64,000 nt of DNA from Stenotrophomonas maltophilia (GCA_009912235.1 WNDS01000002.1:434001-498000), one strand, 5' to 3'; shown: positions 1-11,205, counted from the stretch's first letter. Program-made: numbers and translations. Notes: generated from the sequence alone by a model not told the origin.

Positions 1-193
1 CAAGGATTGCGGCCCCAACGGTCTTTGAGGCCCGCAACCAGCGCGTCGGCCATGGCCGACGCCTCACGAGCGAGAGAGCTGAAGGAATGCGTAACAGCGT
101 ATCGTTTCTTTTACACGCAGTTAATGTTGCATTTACTTTACGCCGCTCATAGACTCCATTAACCGAAGCATAACAAGCGGGGATCCAACCGAA
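1..193 (+). promoter_or_regulatory. Upstream region and possible promoter of first TonB receptor
   Basis: No gene is visible in the first 193 bases. A sigma70-like pair can be read: TTGCAT at 127-132 and TAGACT at 150-155 with a 17-base gap, 38 bases before the ATG at 194. The local AT content is higher than in the flanks. The ribosome-binding region is GGGGATCCA at 179-187, which recurs before the second receptor. The promoter assignment is pattern-based and unproven. Confidence 0.35.
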
Positions 194-3055
194 ATGCGCA
201 ACGCCAACCACCACATCAAGCCAAGCCGTATTCCGCTAACTCTCGCTGTGCTGGCCTGCCTGCAGGTCGCACCGGCACTGGCCCAGGAATCCACCCAGCA
301 GGAAGCTAAGGCGTCAAGCAGCACTTCCTCCACCCAGCGTGCCACCGATCTTGACAAGGTGACCGTGACCGGCTCCCTGATCCGCCGTGCGGATTACGAG
401 ACCACCTCGCCGGTGTTCACCATCAATGCCGAAACCAATGCCAAGCAGGGCCAGGTCAACGTGGCCGAGTTCCTGCAGAAGTCGGCCATCGGCGCGGCCG
501 AAACCCAGATCACCCGCCAGTTCGGCGGCTTCGTCGTCGAAGGTGGTACCGGCGTGCAGACCATCTCGCTGCGCAGCCTGGGCGCCAACCGTACGCTGGT
601 CCTGCTCGATGGCCAGCGCCCGGGTCCGGCAGGCACCCGCGGCGCCGTAGGCGCCTTCGACCTGAACGTCATCCCCACCGCTGTGCTGCAGCGCGCCGAA
701 ATCGTGAAGGATGGTTCGTCCTCGATCTATGGTTCCGACGCTGTGGCCGGCGTGGTCAACCTGATCACCAAGAAGCACTTCGATCGCCCGGAACTGACCG
801 TGATCGGCCGTGTGCCGACCGAAGGTGGCGGTGAAGTCTTCTCCGCCTCGCTGGCCAACGGCTGGAACTTCGAGAAGGGCAGCGTCGTGGCCGCCGCCGA
901 GTGGTACCGCCACAACGCGCTGACCCGTGGCGACCGCGACTTCCTGAACTGCGGCAACGACCTGGTCTACGATGCCAACGGCAACCGGATCGACCGCGAA
1001 GACCGCTCGATCAACCGTGGCACCAACCTCGCCAACTGCAACAACATGCTGCACAACCTCATCGACGTTGGCTCCACCCGCTATGTGCCGTCCGGCGACG
1101 GCTCGACCACCGGCCCGTTCCCCGGCTACCGTCCGCGCACCACCCAGACCTATGCCCGCGGCCAGGCGTTCTACGACGAGCCGCTCAACTTCGCACGCTG
1201 GGGCCAGGGCCAGATCATCAACCAGCAGGAGCGCAAGACGCTTTACCTTGCCACCGACTGCGGCTTTGATTCGGTCAACTGGAAGACCCAGCTGCTGTTC
1301 AACCGTCGCGAAACCAACACCTTCTCCTGGCGCCAGTTCTTCCCGTACGTGCTGATTCCGGGCACGCAGACCGAAGCCAACCCGGTGCTGCCGTTCAAGT
1401 CGCAGCAGGACGTGACGGTTGATTACTTCTACGTCGCCAGCAAGCTCGACGGCCTGTTCAAGGGCACCGACACCTGGTCGTGGGAAGTCAACACCAACTT
1501 CAGCCACTCCAAGGGCAAGTACGGCAACCTGGCCATCCAGGCATCCAAGAGCGGCGACCTCGATTACACCAATACCCCGCCGAGCGTGAACTACTTCGAT
1601 CCGGGCTATCTCAGCGGCACCAAGGTCGATGAGCTGGTCGATAAGATCGGCATCTGGGACTGGGGCAAGGCCATCTACAAGCAGGCGACCGTCAACGCCG
1701 TGGTCAGCGGCGACCTGTTCGAGATGCCTGGCAACGCCGGCGCCGTGGGCGTCGCTGCGGGCCTGGAATACCGCTACTACTCGCTGAACGACCAGCCCAG
1801 CGAACTGTCCCGTAACGGCGACATCTGGGGCTCGTCCTCGGCTGACGTGACCAAGGGCAGCGAGAAGGTCAAGGAAGCCTTCGTCGAACTGGACGTGCCG
1901 CTGCTGAAGGGCCTGCCGGCAATCGAATCGCTGAGCCTGAACACCTCCGGCCGCGTGTTCAAGTACGACAGCGTCTCCGGCTCGGACAACGTCTGGAAGG
2001 TCGGCCTGAACTGGCAGATCATCCCGGCGTTGCGCCTGCGTGGTTCGGTGGGCACGTCCTACCGTGCGCCGGGCCTGTATGAAACCTACCTGGGCAACCA
2101 GACCGGCTTCTTCTCCCAGGCCAACGATCCGTGCGTGCGCTGGGGCGAGAGCTCCAACACCAACTTCCAGAAGAACTGCGCCGCCGCGGGCATCCCGGCC
2201 GACTACGCAGGCGGTGGCAGCAGCGGCACCGTGTACGGCCAGGGCGGCGGTACCAGCCTGGTGCCGGAAACCTCGCGCGCCAAGACCGCCGGCATCGTGT
2301 TCACCCCGACGTTCGCCAACCTGAGCGTCGCGATCGATTACTTCGATTACCAGGTGAACAACGAAATCGCGCAGCTGGGCAGCAACAACGTCATGCGCGG
2401 CTGCTACGGCGGCTCGGTCTACCCGAACAGCTACTGCGACCTGCTGACCCGCAACGGCGCCACGGGCAACAACCAGCCGTACGCGATCACCCAGATCCAG
2501 AACAAGTTCATCAACATCAACAGCTAGCGGACCCGTGGTTACGACCTGACTGCGAACTTCGATCACGATTTCTCGTTCGGTAAGTTCTCGGCCGAAACCC
2601 AGGTCACCTACACCATCGAAGACACCCAGCAGGTGTTCTCCAGCGCGGCGGCCAGCGGCCTGACCTCGTCGGAACTGCTCGGCGACATCGGTCGTCCGAA
2701 GGTGGTAGGCAACCTGGCCCTCAGCCTGACCCGCGGTGACTGGAGCTACAACTGGCTGACCACCTATGTGGGCAAGACCAAGGATATCGACCTGGATCCG
2801 GTGTTCACCTACCAGGGCCGTCCGAACTCCTATCGTGACATCGTGGCCGAGAAGCGGGTCTATCACACCGCATCGATCAGCTACTCGCAGGCGGACTGGG
2901 AGATCCTGGCGGGCGTGAGCAACATCTTCAACACCACGCCTCCCTCGGTCTCCACCGGCGTTGCCGATTCCCGTTACGGCAACGTCCCGGCCTTCGCTAC
3001 CCAGTACGACTACTACGGCCGCACCCCGTTCGTGCGTCTGAAGTACAAGTTCTGA
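194..3055 (+). pseudogene. TonB-dependent outer-membrane receptor, interrupted by an in-frame amber codon
   Basis: This is a TonB-dependent receptor that would import an unknown ligand across the outer membrane. Residues 1-30 form a signal peptide ending at PALA. A TonB-box-like LDKVTVTG follows at about residue 54, then a plug domain with the SIYGSDAVAGVVN signature near residues 176-188, then the beta-barrel. TAG at 2525-2527 (codon 778 of 953) stops translation. The same frame stays open for another 175 codons and ends in the expected outer-membrane terminus LKYKF. CAG would restore the gene. A truncated barrel missing its last strands should not assemble. A strong terminator follows at 3078. 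The substrate cannot be told from sequence. The family call is firm, and the disruption is seen directly. Confidence 0.9.
2525..2527 (+). other. In-frame TAG within TonB receptor
   Basis: The codon reads AGC TAG CGG ACC CGT. A C-to-T change of CAG would explain it, since Gln fits between Ser and Arg in this loop and the downstream frame is fully coding. Confidence 0.8.
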
Positions 3056-3077
3056 TCGTAGATCCAGGCAGTTCAGG

Positions 3078-3105
3078 GAGGGCGGCGAAAGCCGCCCTCT
3101 TTTTT
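3078..3105 (+). terminator. Rho-independent terminator after first TonB receptor
   Basis: A perfect 9-bp stem, GAGGGCGGC/GCCGCCCTC, with a GAAA loop is followed directly by a run of T. It lies 23 bases after the receptor stop codon. Confidence 0.9.
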
Positions 3106-3707
3106 GGTTCCGACCCGCCCTGAACCGGGTTGACACCTTTTCCCCCAGGAAAAGGAATGTCCAATCACATCAACAATCAGGCGCAGCCCACGGAGTTACT
3201 CGCCGGCCCTCACGCTACCGGTGGTCGACGAGGCCGAGCGCGGGGAGCCGAGCTGGAAAACGGCCCGGGAACGGCATGGGGTGCAGGCGCGCAGCGCAGC
3301 GCGGCGCCGTCCTGGCTTCGCCGGCCTCGCGACGCTGGCGGCGGGGCAGCGGGCACGCCCCGAAAGGCGCCAGAAATTGACCTGAACCGGTCCCTCAGAG
3401 CGCGGTTTCTTGTCCCGTGTCGACGAGTTTCCATTGGCCGCTGGACAGCGATCTGCGCAGTACCGATCATGAATGCGCGTTCAGCTCCAGGTCATCACGC
3501 CAGACTGCGCAAACATAAGCGAGACCTAACCCACTGTGTCAGTTGCATTTGTGCGACAACCGCACGACAAATCCGTGTCGTCGAGTGAAGAAATTGTGCA
3601 AATGCCGTTAACACCATGTTAGGTTCGAATCGTGTCAGGAAGACACATGAACTCACACAAAACAAAGGCAGGAGGCCCGCCCACCATCCACTCAGGGGAT
3701 CCACCGC
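3106..3707 (+). promoter_or_regulatory. 600-base gap and leader before second TonB receptor
   Basis: No convincing gene is present. One open frame from 3130 to 3588 has Arg/Ala/Gly-rich composition typical of a random high-GC frame, no usable ribosome site and no recognisable domain. The last 200 bases are less GC-rich. They hold a weak promoter-like pair, TTGTGC at about 3594 and TGTTAG 17 bases later. A small palindrome, GTGCG-N5-CGCAC, lies near 3551-3565. GGGGATCCA at 3695-3703 precedes the start codon, as in the first receptor. Confidence 0.3.
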
Positions 3708-6697
3708 ATGACCCACCACCGCACGCCCGGCCGCCACCCGCTGACCTGCGCCCTGCTGGCCGGCCTGATGGCCGCCGCGACCGCTCCGGCCTTCGCCCAG
3801 GAAGCCGCCTCGGGCAACAACCCGATCGATCTGGACCGCGTCAGCGTCACCGGTTCGCGCATCGCGCGTACCGGCTTCGTCACGCCGTCGCCGGTCACCG
3901 CCATTACTGCGGAAGAAATCCGCTCCACCGGCGCCAACAACATCGGCGACCTGATGGCTCGCCTGCCCGCCCTGTCGCCGACCTACACGCTGGGTAACTC
4001 CACCCGCTTCATCGGCACTGCCGGCGTCGGCCTGCTCGATCTGCGCGGCATGGGTACTTCGCGTACGCTGGTGCTGGTCAACGGCCGCCGCCATGTCGGC
4101 GCGACCTCCGGCTCGACCGCCGTGGACGTGAACACCATTCCGGTGGAATGGATCGAGCGCGTCGAAGTGATCACCGGTGGTGCATCGGCCGTTTACGGTG
4201 CCGACGCCGTGGCCGGCGTGGTCAACTTCATCATGAAGAAGTCCTTCGATGGCGCGGAAGTCCGTGGCCAGACCGGCATGGCCAACGAAGGCGGTTTCAG
4301 CCGTTCCTTCATCAGCGCCTCGGCCGGCACCGACTTCGCCGGTGGCCGTGGTAACGCCGCCATCGCGCTGGAATACAGCAAACAGGACCGCTTCACCCGT
4401 ACCGACCGCGCCATCGGCAACGAATTCCTGGTCTCGGTGCGCAACCCGAACTTCGACCGCAGCAAGCTGGCAATCGAAAGCAATCCGGAAACCGTGCTGG
4501 CCGGCCCGGGCGGCAACCACTCCATCTCCTTCGGTGGCACCTTCACGCTCGGAGCGTTCACCCCGGGCGTGCCGTCGACGTACCGCAACCGCTACCAGTT
4601 CAACCCGGATGACACCTTCCGCCCGCAGCGCTATGACGGCACGGTGGTGAGCAACTCGAGCTGCGTCGACTGCGACTTCGCCAACCTGAACTCGGTGGCC
4701 GACCTGCAGCCCGGCTTCGACCGCAAGAGTGTCAACACGGTCGTCAACTTCGACCTGACCGACAACCACCGCCTGTACTTCGAAGGCAAGTACACCGAAA
4801 CCGTGTCGGACTTCCTGGCGCAGCCGTCGTTCGACCAGTCGCTGCGCATCCGTCGCGACAATCCGTACATCACCCCGCAGCTGCGCACGATGATGGATGC
4901 CGCCGGCCAGACCCAGCTGACCCTGTCGCGCTTCAATGTCGACGCCGGCCAGCGTGGTGAGCACGTCGAACGCAACACCAAGCGCATCGTTCTGGGCGTG
5001 GAAGGCAACCTGACCGACAACTGGACCTACGACGCCTACGGCAACTGGGGCCAGAGCGAAGTCAAGCGCTGGAACCTCAACAACCGCATCAACGAGCGCT
5101 GGCAGGCAGGCCTGGACACCGCCATCGACCCGGCCGCCGGCCAGATCGTCTGCCGTACCACGCTGAACCCGCTGGCCACCAACGCCAACAACGGCAACCG
5201 CGTATACTCGCAGTTCGCCCGTGAAGGCTGCGTACCGTTCTCGGTGTTCGGCAACGGCGCTGTCACCCAGGCCGCACGCGACTGGATGAACGTCAAGTCG
5301 TACAACTTCTCGCGTCTGGAGCAGGCCGTGTTCAGCGCCTCGCTGGCCAACAGCTCACTGTTTAGCCTGCCGGCCGGCGACGTCGGCGTGGCCGGCGGTG
5401 TCGAGTACCGTCGCGAGAAGAGCATCGAGCAGACCGATCCGCTGGCGGCACAGGGCCTGACCTTCCTCAATGCCATCCCCAACCGCGCCGGCAAGTACGA
5501 CGTGCGCGAGGCGTTCGTGGAAACCACCGTGCCGCTGCTGGCCGACATTCCGGGCATCTACAACTTGACGATGGACGCCGCCGGCCGCTGGTCCGACTAC
5601 AGCAGCATCGGCAAGACCACCACCTGGAAGGTCGGCCTGGACTGGACCATCATCCTGTCCCTGCGCGCCCGTGGCACGCTGTCGCAGGCTGTGCGTGCGC
5701 CGAGCATCGGCGAACTGTACAACCCGCAGAGCGAGAACTTCGCCGCCATCAACGATCCCTGCAACTACCTCCCGACCAACCCCAACCGTCCTGGTACGGC
5801 GGCTGACCTGGTGTTGCGCCAGGCCAACTGCTCGACCCTGGGCGTGCCGGTCGGCTGGGTGGACACCTACAGCGCCAACCGCCCCGGCGTGAGCGGCGGC
5901 AACCCGAACCTGAAGCCGGAACGTGCACGCAGCTTCACCTACGGCCTGGTCTGGCAGCCGGACTTCATCCAGGGCTTCGGCATGTCCATCGACTACTGGT
6001 GGATCAGCCTGGAGGATGCCATCGGCGCGGTTACCGCCGAAACCAACGCCACCCGTTGCGTTGATTCCCCGGCGGCATCAACAACTCGTTCTGCAACTTC
6101 ATCCAGCGCGCCGGTGCCGGCGGCCTGACCGATGCCGGCGGCCGTACCTTCCCCGAGCATTCGATCAGCCGCTGGGTTGCCCTGAACGAGAACCTGGCCC
6201 GCTCGCGCCGCGTCGGCGTCGATCTGGAAATGGACTACCGCTTCAAGATTGCCGAGGGTGACACCGTCATCCGCCTGGTGGGTACCCGCCTGCTGCAGTC
6301 CCGCGAGTGGGCGTTCCAGGACTTCCCGACCGAGTACGACGAGAACCTGACCTACGTGACCGATCCGCGCTGGCGCGGCCAGTTGCAGACCAAGTACTCG
6401 CTGGGCCAGTGGCGTGCCTCGTGGGACATGACCTACGTCGGCAAGAACCTGCGCGTGCTGCCCAAGAGCTACCAGGCCAACCCGGGTTCGCAGAGCCCGA
6501 TCCGCAACCCGTCGTTCGTCTACCACAACATGCAGGTCGGCTATCGCTTCCCGGGCGACAAGATCGATGTCTACCTGGGCGTCGACAACGTGTTCGACAA
6601 GGATCCGCCGGTGAACTACTTCGGCGCGGACGTGGGCTCGGCGCAGTACGACAACATCGGCCGCTACATGTACATAGGCACCACCTACAAGTTCTGA
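3708..6697 (+). pseudogene. TonB-dependent outer-membrane receptor, frameshifted near the 3' end
   Basis: This is the second receptor of the same broad family. It has a signal peptide ending APAFA at about residue 31, a TonB-box-like LDRVSVTGS, a plug domain with AVYGADAVAGVVN, and a long barrel. After codon ~787, at CCCCGG (6067-6072), the coding frame moves by one base. The upstream frame stops at 6128. The downstream frame resumes at once with GGINNSFCNFIQ and runs to 6697, ending in the outer-membrane signature YMYIGTTYKF. One missing C or G explains this. The ATG at 3708 is chosen because it follows GGGGATCCA and starts a good signal peptide. Without the last ~200 residues the barrel cannot close. 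The ligand is unknown. Confidence 0.88.
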
Positions 6698-6723
6698 TCG
6701 CTGCTTCCAGAACCGTGTGAATG

Positions 6724-6757
6724 AACGGGCCCGGCCACCGCCGGGCCCGTTTCTTTT
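6724..6757 (+). terminator. Rho-independent terminator after second TonB receptor
   Basis: An 11-bp stem, AACGGGCCCGG/CCGGGCCCGTT, at 6724-6734 and 6741-6751 is followed by TTCTTTT. Confidence 0.88.
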
Positions 6758-6918
6758 GGGGGCCGTCGCAGGTGTGCCGATGTTGTCCGGTGCCACCCCA
6801 CTTGCGCCATCGCATGACTTTCGACACCCTTGCAGGCCGGGCCGGCGGCGTATCGTTCGGCCAAGGTCCCCCTGCGGGACCCCTTTCCGATGCATCCCAG
6901 GCCTGGAGGCCCACCAAC

Positions 6919-9021
6919 GTGATCCGTAATCCCAAGATCGTCCTGCTGACCCTGGCCGTTTCGGCCGCCCTGGTCGGCTGCGGCAAGACCGAAACCCCGG
7001 CCACGGAAGGCGCCGCCTCCGCCCCGGCCGCCGCCACCCCGACCAGCTACAGCCTGGATGACACCAAGCTGCCGGCCTACAACGCCTTCCAGGCCAGCGA
7101 CCTGGACGCCAGCAAGGACGCCTGCAGCGCCTTCGGCGACTGCGTCAACAGCAAGTGGCTGGCCGCCAACGAGATTCCGGGCGACCGCACCAGCTGGGGC
7201 GCCTTCACCATCCTCGACGAGCGCTCGGTCTCGGTGCAGCACCAGCTGGCCGAACAGGTGGCCAAGGTTGAGAAGCCCGACCACATCGAGAAGATCGTCG
7301 GTGACCTGTGGTCCACCGGCATGGACGAAGCCAAGATCAATGCCCAGGGCATCGAGCCGCTGAAGGCCGACCTGGCCGCCATCGACGGCCTGAAGGACAC
7401 CGCCGGCATCGCCGACTTCCTGCGCACCAGCGCGGCCAAGGGCGAAAACCAGCTGTTCGGCTTCGGCGCTGAAGCCGATTTCAAGAACTCGGCCATGAAC
7501 ATGGCCTACGCCAGCCAGGGCGGCCTGGGCCTGCCGGACACCACCTATTACACCGACGCCAAGAACGCCGACAAGCTCAAGGCCTACCAGGCCCACGTGG
7601 CCAAGGTGCTGGAGCTGTCCGGCGTTGCCGTCGCCGATGCGGCCAAGCAGGCCGAGGACGTGGTGAAGTTCGAAACCCGCCTGGCCAAGGCCTCCAAGTC
7701 GCGCGTGGAACTGTCGCGTGACGTAGCCCTGTTCTACAACCCGGTCACCCTGGCCGACGCCGACAAGCTGACCCCGAACTTCAGCTGGACCGAATTCTTC
7801 AAGGCCCAGGGCGTTGCCGCGCCGGAGAAGTTCTCGCTGGCCATGCCCAGCTTCCACCAGGAAGTGAGCAAGGCACTGGCCGACACCGATCCGTCGGTGT
7901 GGCGCGCCTACCTGCGTTTCCACACCGTGGACAGCGCCTCGCCGTACCTGAGCGACGCCTTCGTCGATGAGAACTATGCCTTCTACGGCAAGACCCTCAA
8001 CGGCCAGAAGGAGCAGAAGCCACGTTGGAAGCGCGTGCTGGGCACCATCGAAAGCGACGCCGGTGAAGCCTTCGGCCAGCTGTACGTGAAGGTGGCCTTC
8101 TCGCCGGAAGCCAAGGAAAAAATGGAGCAGCTGGTGAAGAACCTGGCCGCTTCGCTGAAGGAACGCATCCAGGGCCTGAGCTGGATGAGCGATGAAACCA
8201 AGGCCAAGGCCATCGCCAAGTGGGAAACCTTCACCCCGAAGATCGGCTACCCGGACAAGTGGCGCGACTGGTCGGGCCTGGACACCCAGCGTGACAGCTA
8301 CCTGGGCAACGTGCGCGCGGCCAACGCGTTCAACTACAAGTTCAACCTGTCCAAGATCGGCCAGCCGGTGGACAAGACCGAGTGGGGCATGACCCCGCAG
8401 ACGGTCAACGCCTACTACAACCCGCTGCAGAACGAAATCGTGTTCCCGGCCGCCATCCTGCAGCCGCCGTTCTTCGACCCGAAGGCCGACGACGCGCTGA
8501 ACTACGGCGGCATCGGTGCGGTGATCGGCCACGAAATGACCCATGGCTACGATGACCAGGGCGCACGCTTCGGGCCGACCGGCAACATGGAAAACTGGTG
8601 GACCGCCGCGGACACGAAGAACTTCGAAGGCCTGACCGGCAAGCTGGTCAAGCAGTTCGACCAGTACAAGGTCGACGGCCAGGCGGTGAACGGCCACCTG
8701 ACCCTGGGCGAGAACATCGCCGACCTGGGTGGCCTGGCCACCGCCTACGATGCCCTGCAGAAGGCCACCGCCGGCAAGGAAGACGCCAAGGTCGACGGCT
8801 TCACCCGCGACCAGCGCTTCTTCTTCAACTGGGCCACCATGTGGCGCACCAAGTACACCCCGGAAAACGCCAAGGTCCGCCTGGCCACCGACCCGCACGC
8901 ACCGGCGCAGTTCCGCGCGATCGGCGCACCGTCGAACCTGCCGGCCTTCGCCGCCGCGTTCCAGTGCAAGGCCGGTTCGCCGATGGCCCGCACCGGCGAG
9001 CAGCAGGTGGTGATCTGGTAA
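6919..9021 (+). CDS. M13-family zinc metallopeptidase lipoprotein (neprilysin/PepO-like)
   Basis: This is a secreted M13 endopeptidase that cleaves small peptides, tethered in the envelope as a lipoprotein. The start is GTG at 6919 because it follows TGGAGG and begins a lipoprotein signal (ALVGC) after which the mature chain starts. An upstream ATG in frame would put this signal 66 residues inside the protein. The product is 700 residues, normal for the family. Catalytic residues are visible: NAYY substrate-binding at 497-500, HEMTH at 538-542 (two zinc His and Glu539), and ENIAD at 598-602 (third ligand Glu and Asp). The Cys near the C-terminus (FQCKAG) is typical. It is followed by a terminator and then by a degenerate paralogue. 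Confidence 0.95.
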   Translation: MIRNPKIVLLTLAVSAALVGCGKTETPATEGAASAPAAATPTSYSLDDTKLPAYNAFQASDLDASKDACSAFGDCVNSKWLAANEIPGDRTSWGAFTILDERSVSVQHQLAEQVAKVEKPDHIEKIVGDLWSTGMDEAKINAQGIEPLKADLAAIDGLKDTAGIADFLRTSAAKGENQLFGFGAEADFKNSAMNMAYASQGGLGLPDTTYYTDAKNADKLKAYQAHVAKVLELSGVAVADAAKQAEDVVKFETRLAKASKSRVELSRDVALFYNPVTLADADKLTPNFSWTEFFKAQGVAAPEKFSLAMPSFHQEVSKALADTDPSVWRAYLRFHTVDSASPYLSDAFVDENYAFYGKTLNGQKEQKPRWKRVLGTIESDAGEAFGQLYVKVAFSPEAKEKMEQLVKNLAASLKERIQGLSWMSDETKAKAIAKWETFTPKIGYPDKWRDWSGLDTQRDSYLGNVRAANAFNYKFNLSKIGQPVDKTEWGMTPQTVNAYYNPLQNEIVFPAAILQPPFFDPKADDALNYGGIGAVIGHEMTHGYDDQGARFGPTGNMENWWTAADTKNFEGLTGKLVKQFDQYKVDGQAVNGHLTLGENIADLGGLATAYDALQKATAGKEDAKVDGFTRDQRFFFNWATMWRTKYTPENAKVRLATDPHAPAQFRAIGAPSNLPAFAAAFQCKAGSPMARTGEQQVVIW

Positions 9022-9050
9022 GACCCGGCTGAGGCCGAGCGATACCTGCA

Positions 9051-9081
9051 AGGGCCCGGGGTTTTCCCCGGGCCCTTTTTC
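9051..9081 (+). terminator. Rho-independent terminator after first M13 peptidase
   Basis: An 11-bp stem, AGGGCCCGGGG/CCCCGGGCCCT, with a TTTT loop is followed by a T run. Confidence 0.9.
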
Positions 9082-9183
9082 GTGGTGTCCGGCGCTGCGT
9101 GCGCCCTGACCCCCGCAGCCGCCAGCGGCGTGCATGCTGCGCCCATGCGCGGCTAGCTATAGTTCGCCCGCCCTCAATCCATC

Positions 9184-11205
9184 ATGGATTCGCTCTACAT
9201 GCCCAATTTCCGTCCGCTTGCCATCGCCCTGGGCATCAGCCTGGCGACCCTCGCCCCGACCCACGTTGCGTTCGCCGCCAAGAAGAAGGCCGCCGCCGCC
9301 CCGTCCGTCAGCGCGCAGTGCAGCGACTTCTACGACACCACCAATGCCGGCTGGCTGAAGGCCAACCCGGTGCCGCAGACCGGCGCGACCACCGCGCTGG
9401 GCCAGCTGGTGGACCGCAGCCGTGCCAAGCAGCGTGAACTGCTGGATGCGGCCATGAACAGCCCGCAGGGTAACGTGCAGAAGCTGTTGGGTGATTTCTG
9501 GGCCAGCGGCCTGGACGAAGCCGCCGTGGAAGCCGATGCCTCCAACCCGATCGCCCCGCTGCTGACCCGCATCAACGCCATCAAGAAGGCCAAGGACATC
9601 CCGGCGTCGATCGCCGCGCTGCACCAGGTCGGCATCCCGGTGGCCTTCAACTTCGGCCCGGACGTGGACCTGAAGGCGCTGGACCGCCACATCGGCTACT
9701 TCATGCAGGGCGGCATGGGCCTGCCCGACCCGGCGTTCTACACCCGCACCGACGCCGACACCGTCGCGCTGATGGGCCGCTACCGCACCTATGTGAAGCA
9801 GATCCTGGCGCTGACCGGCACCCCGGCCGCCAAGCTGGACGCCGAAGCCGAGTCGGTCATCGCGCTGGAAACCGAGCTGGCGCGCAACGCGCAGTCGCTG
9901 GCCGGCATCAACAACCAGTTCAACAACTACGCCCCGATCTCCACCAAGGAGCTCAACAGCCGCTACCGCAACCTGCAGCTGGACGCATTCCTCAAGGTGC
10001 AGGGCGTGAACGACGACCTGGTCTCGCTGTCCGATCCCAACCTGTTCAAGCAGCTGGACAGCATGGTCAGCAAGAACAAGCCTGACCAGTGGAAGGCCTA
10101 TCTGCGCTGGCGCGTGGACGATGCGATGGCGCCGTACCTGACCAAGGCCTACCGCGACGCCGAGTTCGAATTCCGTGGCCGCGTGCTGCGCGATGAAACC
10201 CTGCCGCCGGCGCGCTGGGAAGACGTGCTGGATGCCATCAACGTGGCCGCCGGCCCGATGCTGGGCCGCGAGTACGCCGCGCGCTTCCTATCTGCCGAAG
10301 ACCGCCGCCAGGCGGCGTGGATCGTCGACAAGGTGCGCGAAGTGCAGATCGATGCGGTGAAGAACAGCAGCTGGCTGAGCGCGGAGGCCAAGGCCGAAGC
10401 CCAGGCCAAGCTGGCCGCCCTGAAGATCGAGATCGGCACCCCGCTGCGCGACCTGGACTACAGCGTGCAGCCGATGGGCCGTGGTTCGTTCGGCGGCAAC
10501 ATGCTGATCGCCTCGACCTGGCGCCACCGCGAAGAGATGAAGCGCATCGGCAAGGGCAACGCCGACCGCCGCTGGGACGTGCTGCCGCAGCAGCCGTCGC
10601 TGGCCTACGACCTGGCGCAGAACCGCCTGATCGTGACCGCCGCCATCCTGCAGGGCCCGGTGTTCAACGCCAAGGCCGACGCCGCCGACAAGTTCGGCAG
10701 CTTCGGTGCGCTGGTCGGCCACGAGCTGACCCGTGCCATCGATGCCAAGGGTGCGCTGGTGGACGCCAAGGGTGAACTGCGCAGCTGGTGGACTCCGGCC
10801 GACAAGACCGCCTGGACCCTGCTCGGCAGCCGCGTCGCCGTGCAGTACGGCAGCTACGATTTCCCCGGCGTGAAGGGCGGCAAGGTCAACGGTGCGCTCA
10901 CCCAGGAAGAAAACCTGGCCGACATCGCCGGCCTGGAACTGGCCTGGGCGGCCTACAACGCACAGGAACCGAAGGCCAAGCCGGCACAGCAGCAGGGCTT
11001 CTTCCGCGCCTGGGCCGCCCTGTGGCCGCAGCAGCTGGCACCGAACGAAGCCGCCCGCCGCCTGACCGCGGACATCCGCGCACCGGGCCGCTGGCGCACC
11101 AACGGCGCGCTGTCCAACCTGCCCGCCTTCGGCGCCACCTTCAGCTGCAAGCCGGGCCAGCCGATGCAGCGCGTGGAGGCTGACCAGGTCAAGGTCTGGC
11201 GTTGA
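9184..11205 (+). CDS. M13-family paralogue with degenerate zinc site (probable pseudo-peptidase)
   Basis: It is collinear with the preceding M13 peptidase over its whole length, including the C-terminal block SNLPAFGATFSCKPG, but the catalytic centre is altered. The HExxH motif reads HELTR (residues 513-517), so the second zinc His is Arg. The NAYY substrate motif is replaced by LAYDLAQN. The Glu of ENLAD is retained. Signal peptide MPNFRP...HVAFA starts at Met6 (9199), which may be the true start; the ATG at 9184 is 15 bases upstream. The product is about 673 residues. It is probably periplasmic, and a binding or regulatory role is more likely than catalysis, though that is inference. The reading frame is open and coding-like throughout. 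Confidence 0.88.
   Translation: MDSLYMPNFRPLAIALGISLATLAPTHVAFAAKKKAAAAPSVSAQCSDFYDTTNAGWLKANPVPQTGATTALGQLVDRSRAKQRELLDAAMNSPQGNVQKLLGDFWASGLDEAAVEADASNPIAPLLTRINAIKKAKDIPASIAALHQVGIPVAFNFGPDVDLKALDRHIGYFMQGGMGLPDPAFYTRTDADTVALMGRYRTYVKQILALTGTPAAKLDAEAESVIALETELARNAQSLAGINNQFNNYAPISTKELNSRYRNLQLDAFLKVQGVNDDLVSLSDPNLFKQLDSMVSKNKPDQWKAYLRWRVDDAMAPYLTKAYRDAEFEFRGRVLRDETLPPARWEDVLDAINVAAGPMLGREYAARFLSAEDRRQAAWIVDKVREVQIDAVKNSSWLSAEAKAEAQAKLAALKIEIGTPLRDLDYSVQPMGRGSFGGNMLIASTWRHREEMKRIGKGNADRRWDVLPQQPSLAYDLAQNRLIVTAAILQGPVFNAKADAADKFGSFGALVGHELTRAIDAKGALVDAKGELRSWWTPADKTAWTLLGSRVAVQYGSYDFPGVKGGKVNGALTQEENLADIAGLELAWAAYNAQEPKAKPAQQQGFFRAWAALWPQQLAPNEAARRLTADIRAPGRWRTNGALSNLPAFGATFSCKPGQPMQRVEADQVKVWR

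Noticed and set aside
314..3136. Very long open frame on the minus strand opposite the first receptor
   Set aside because: The residue use is that of an antisense shadow in high-GC DNA. The plus strand encodes a clear TonB receptor with signal peptide and plug motifs.
3130..3588. 152-codon open frame in the gap between the tandem receptors
   Set aside because: No ribosome site, Arg/Gly/Ala-rich composition, no motif. Random open frames are common here.
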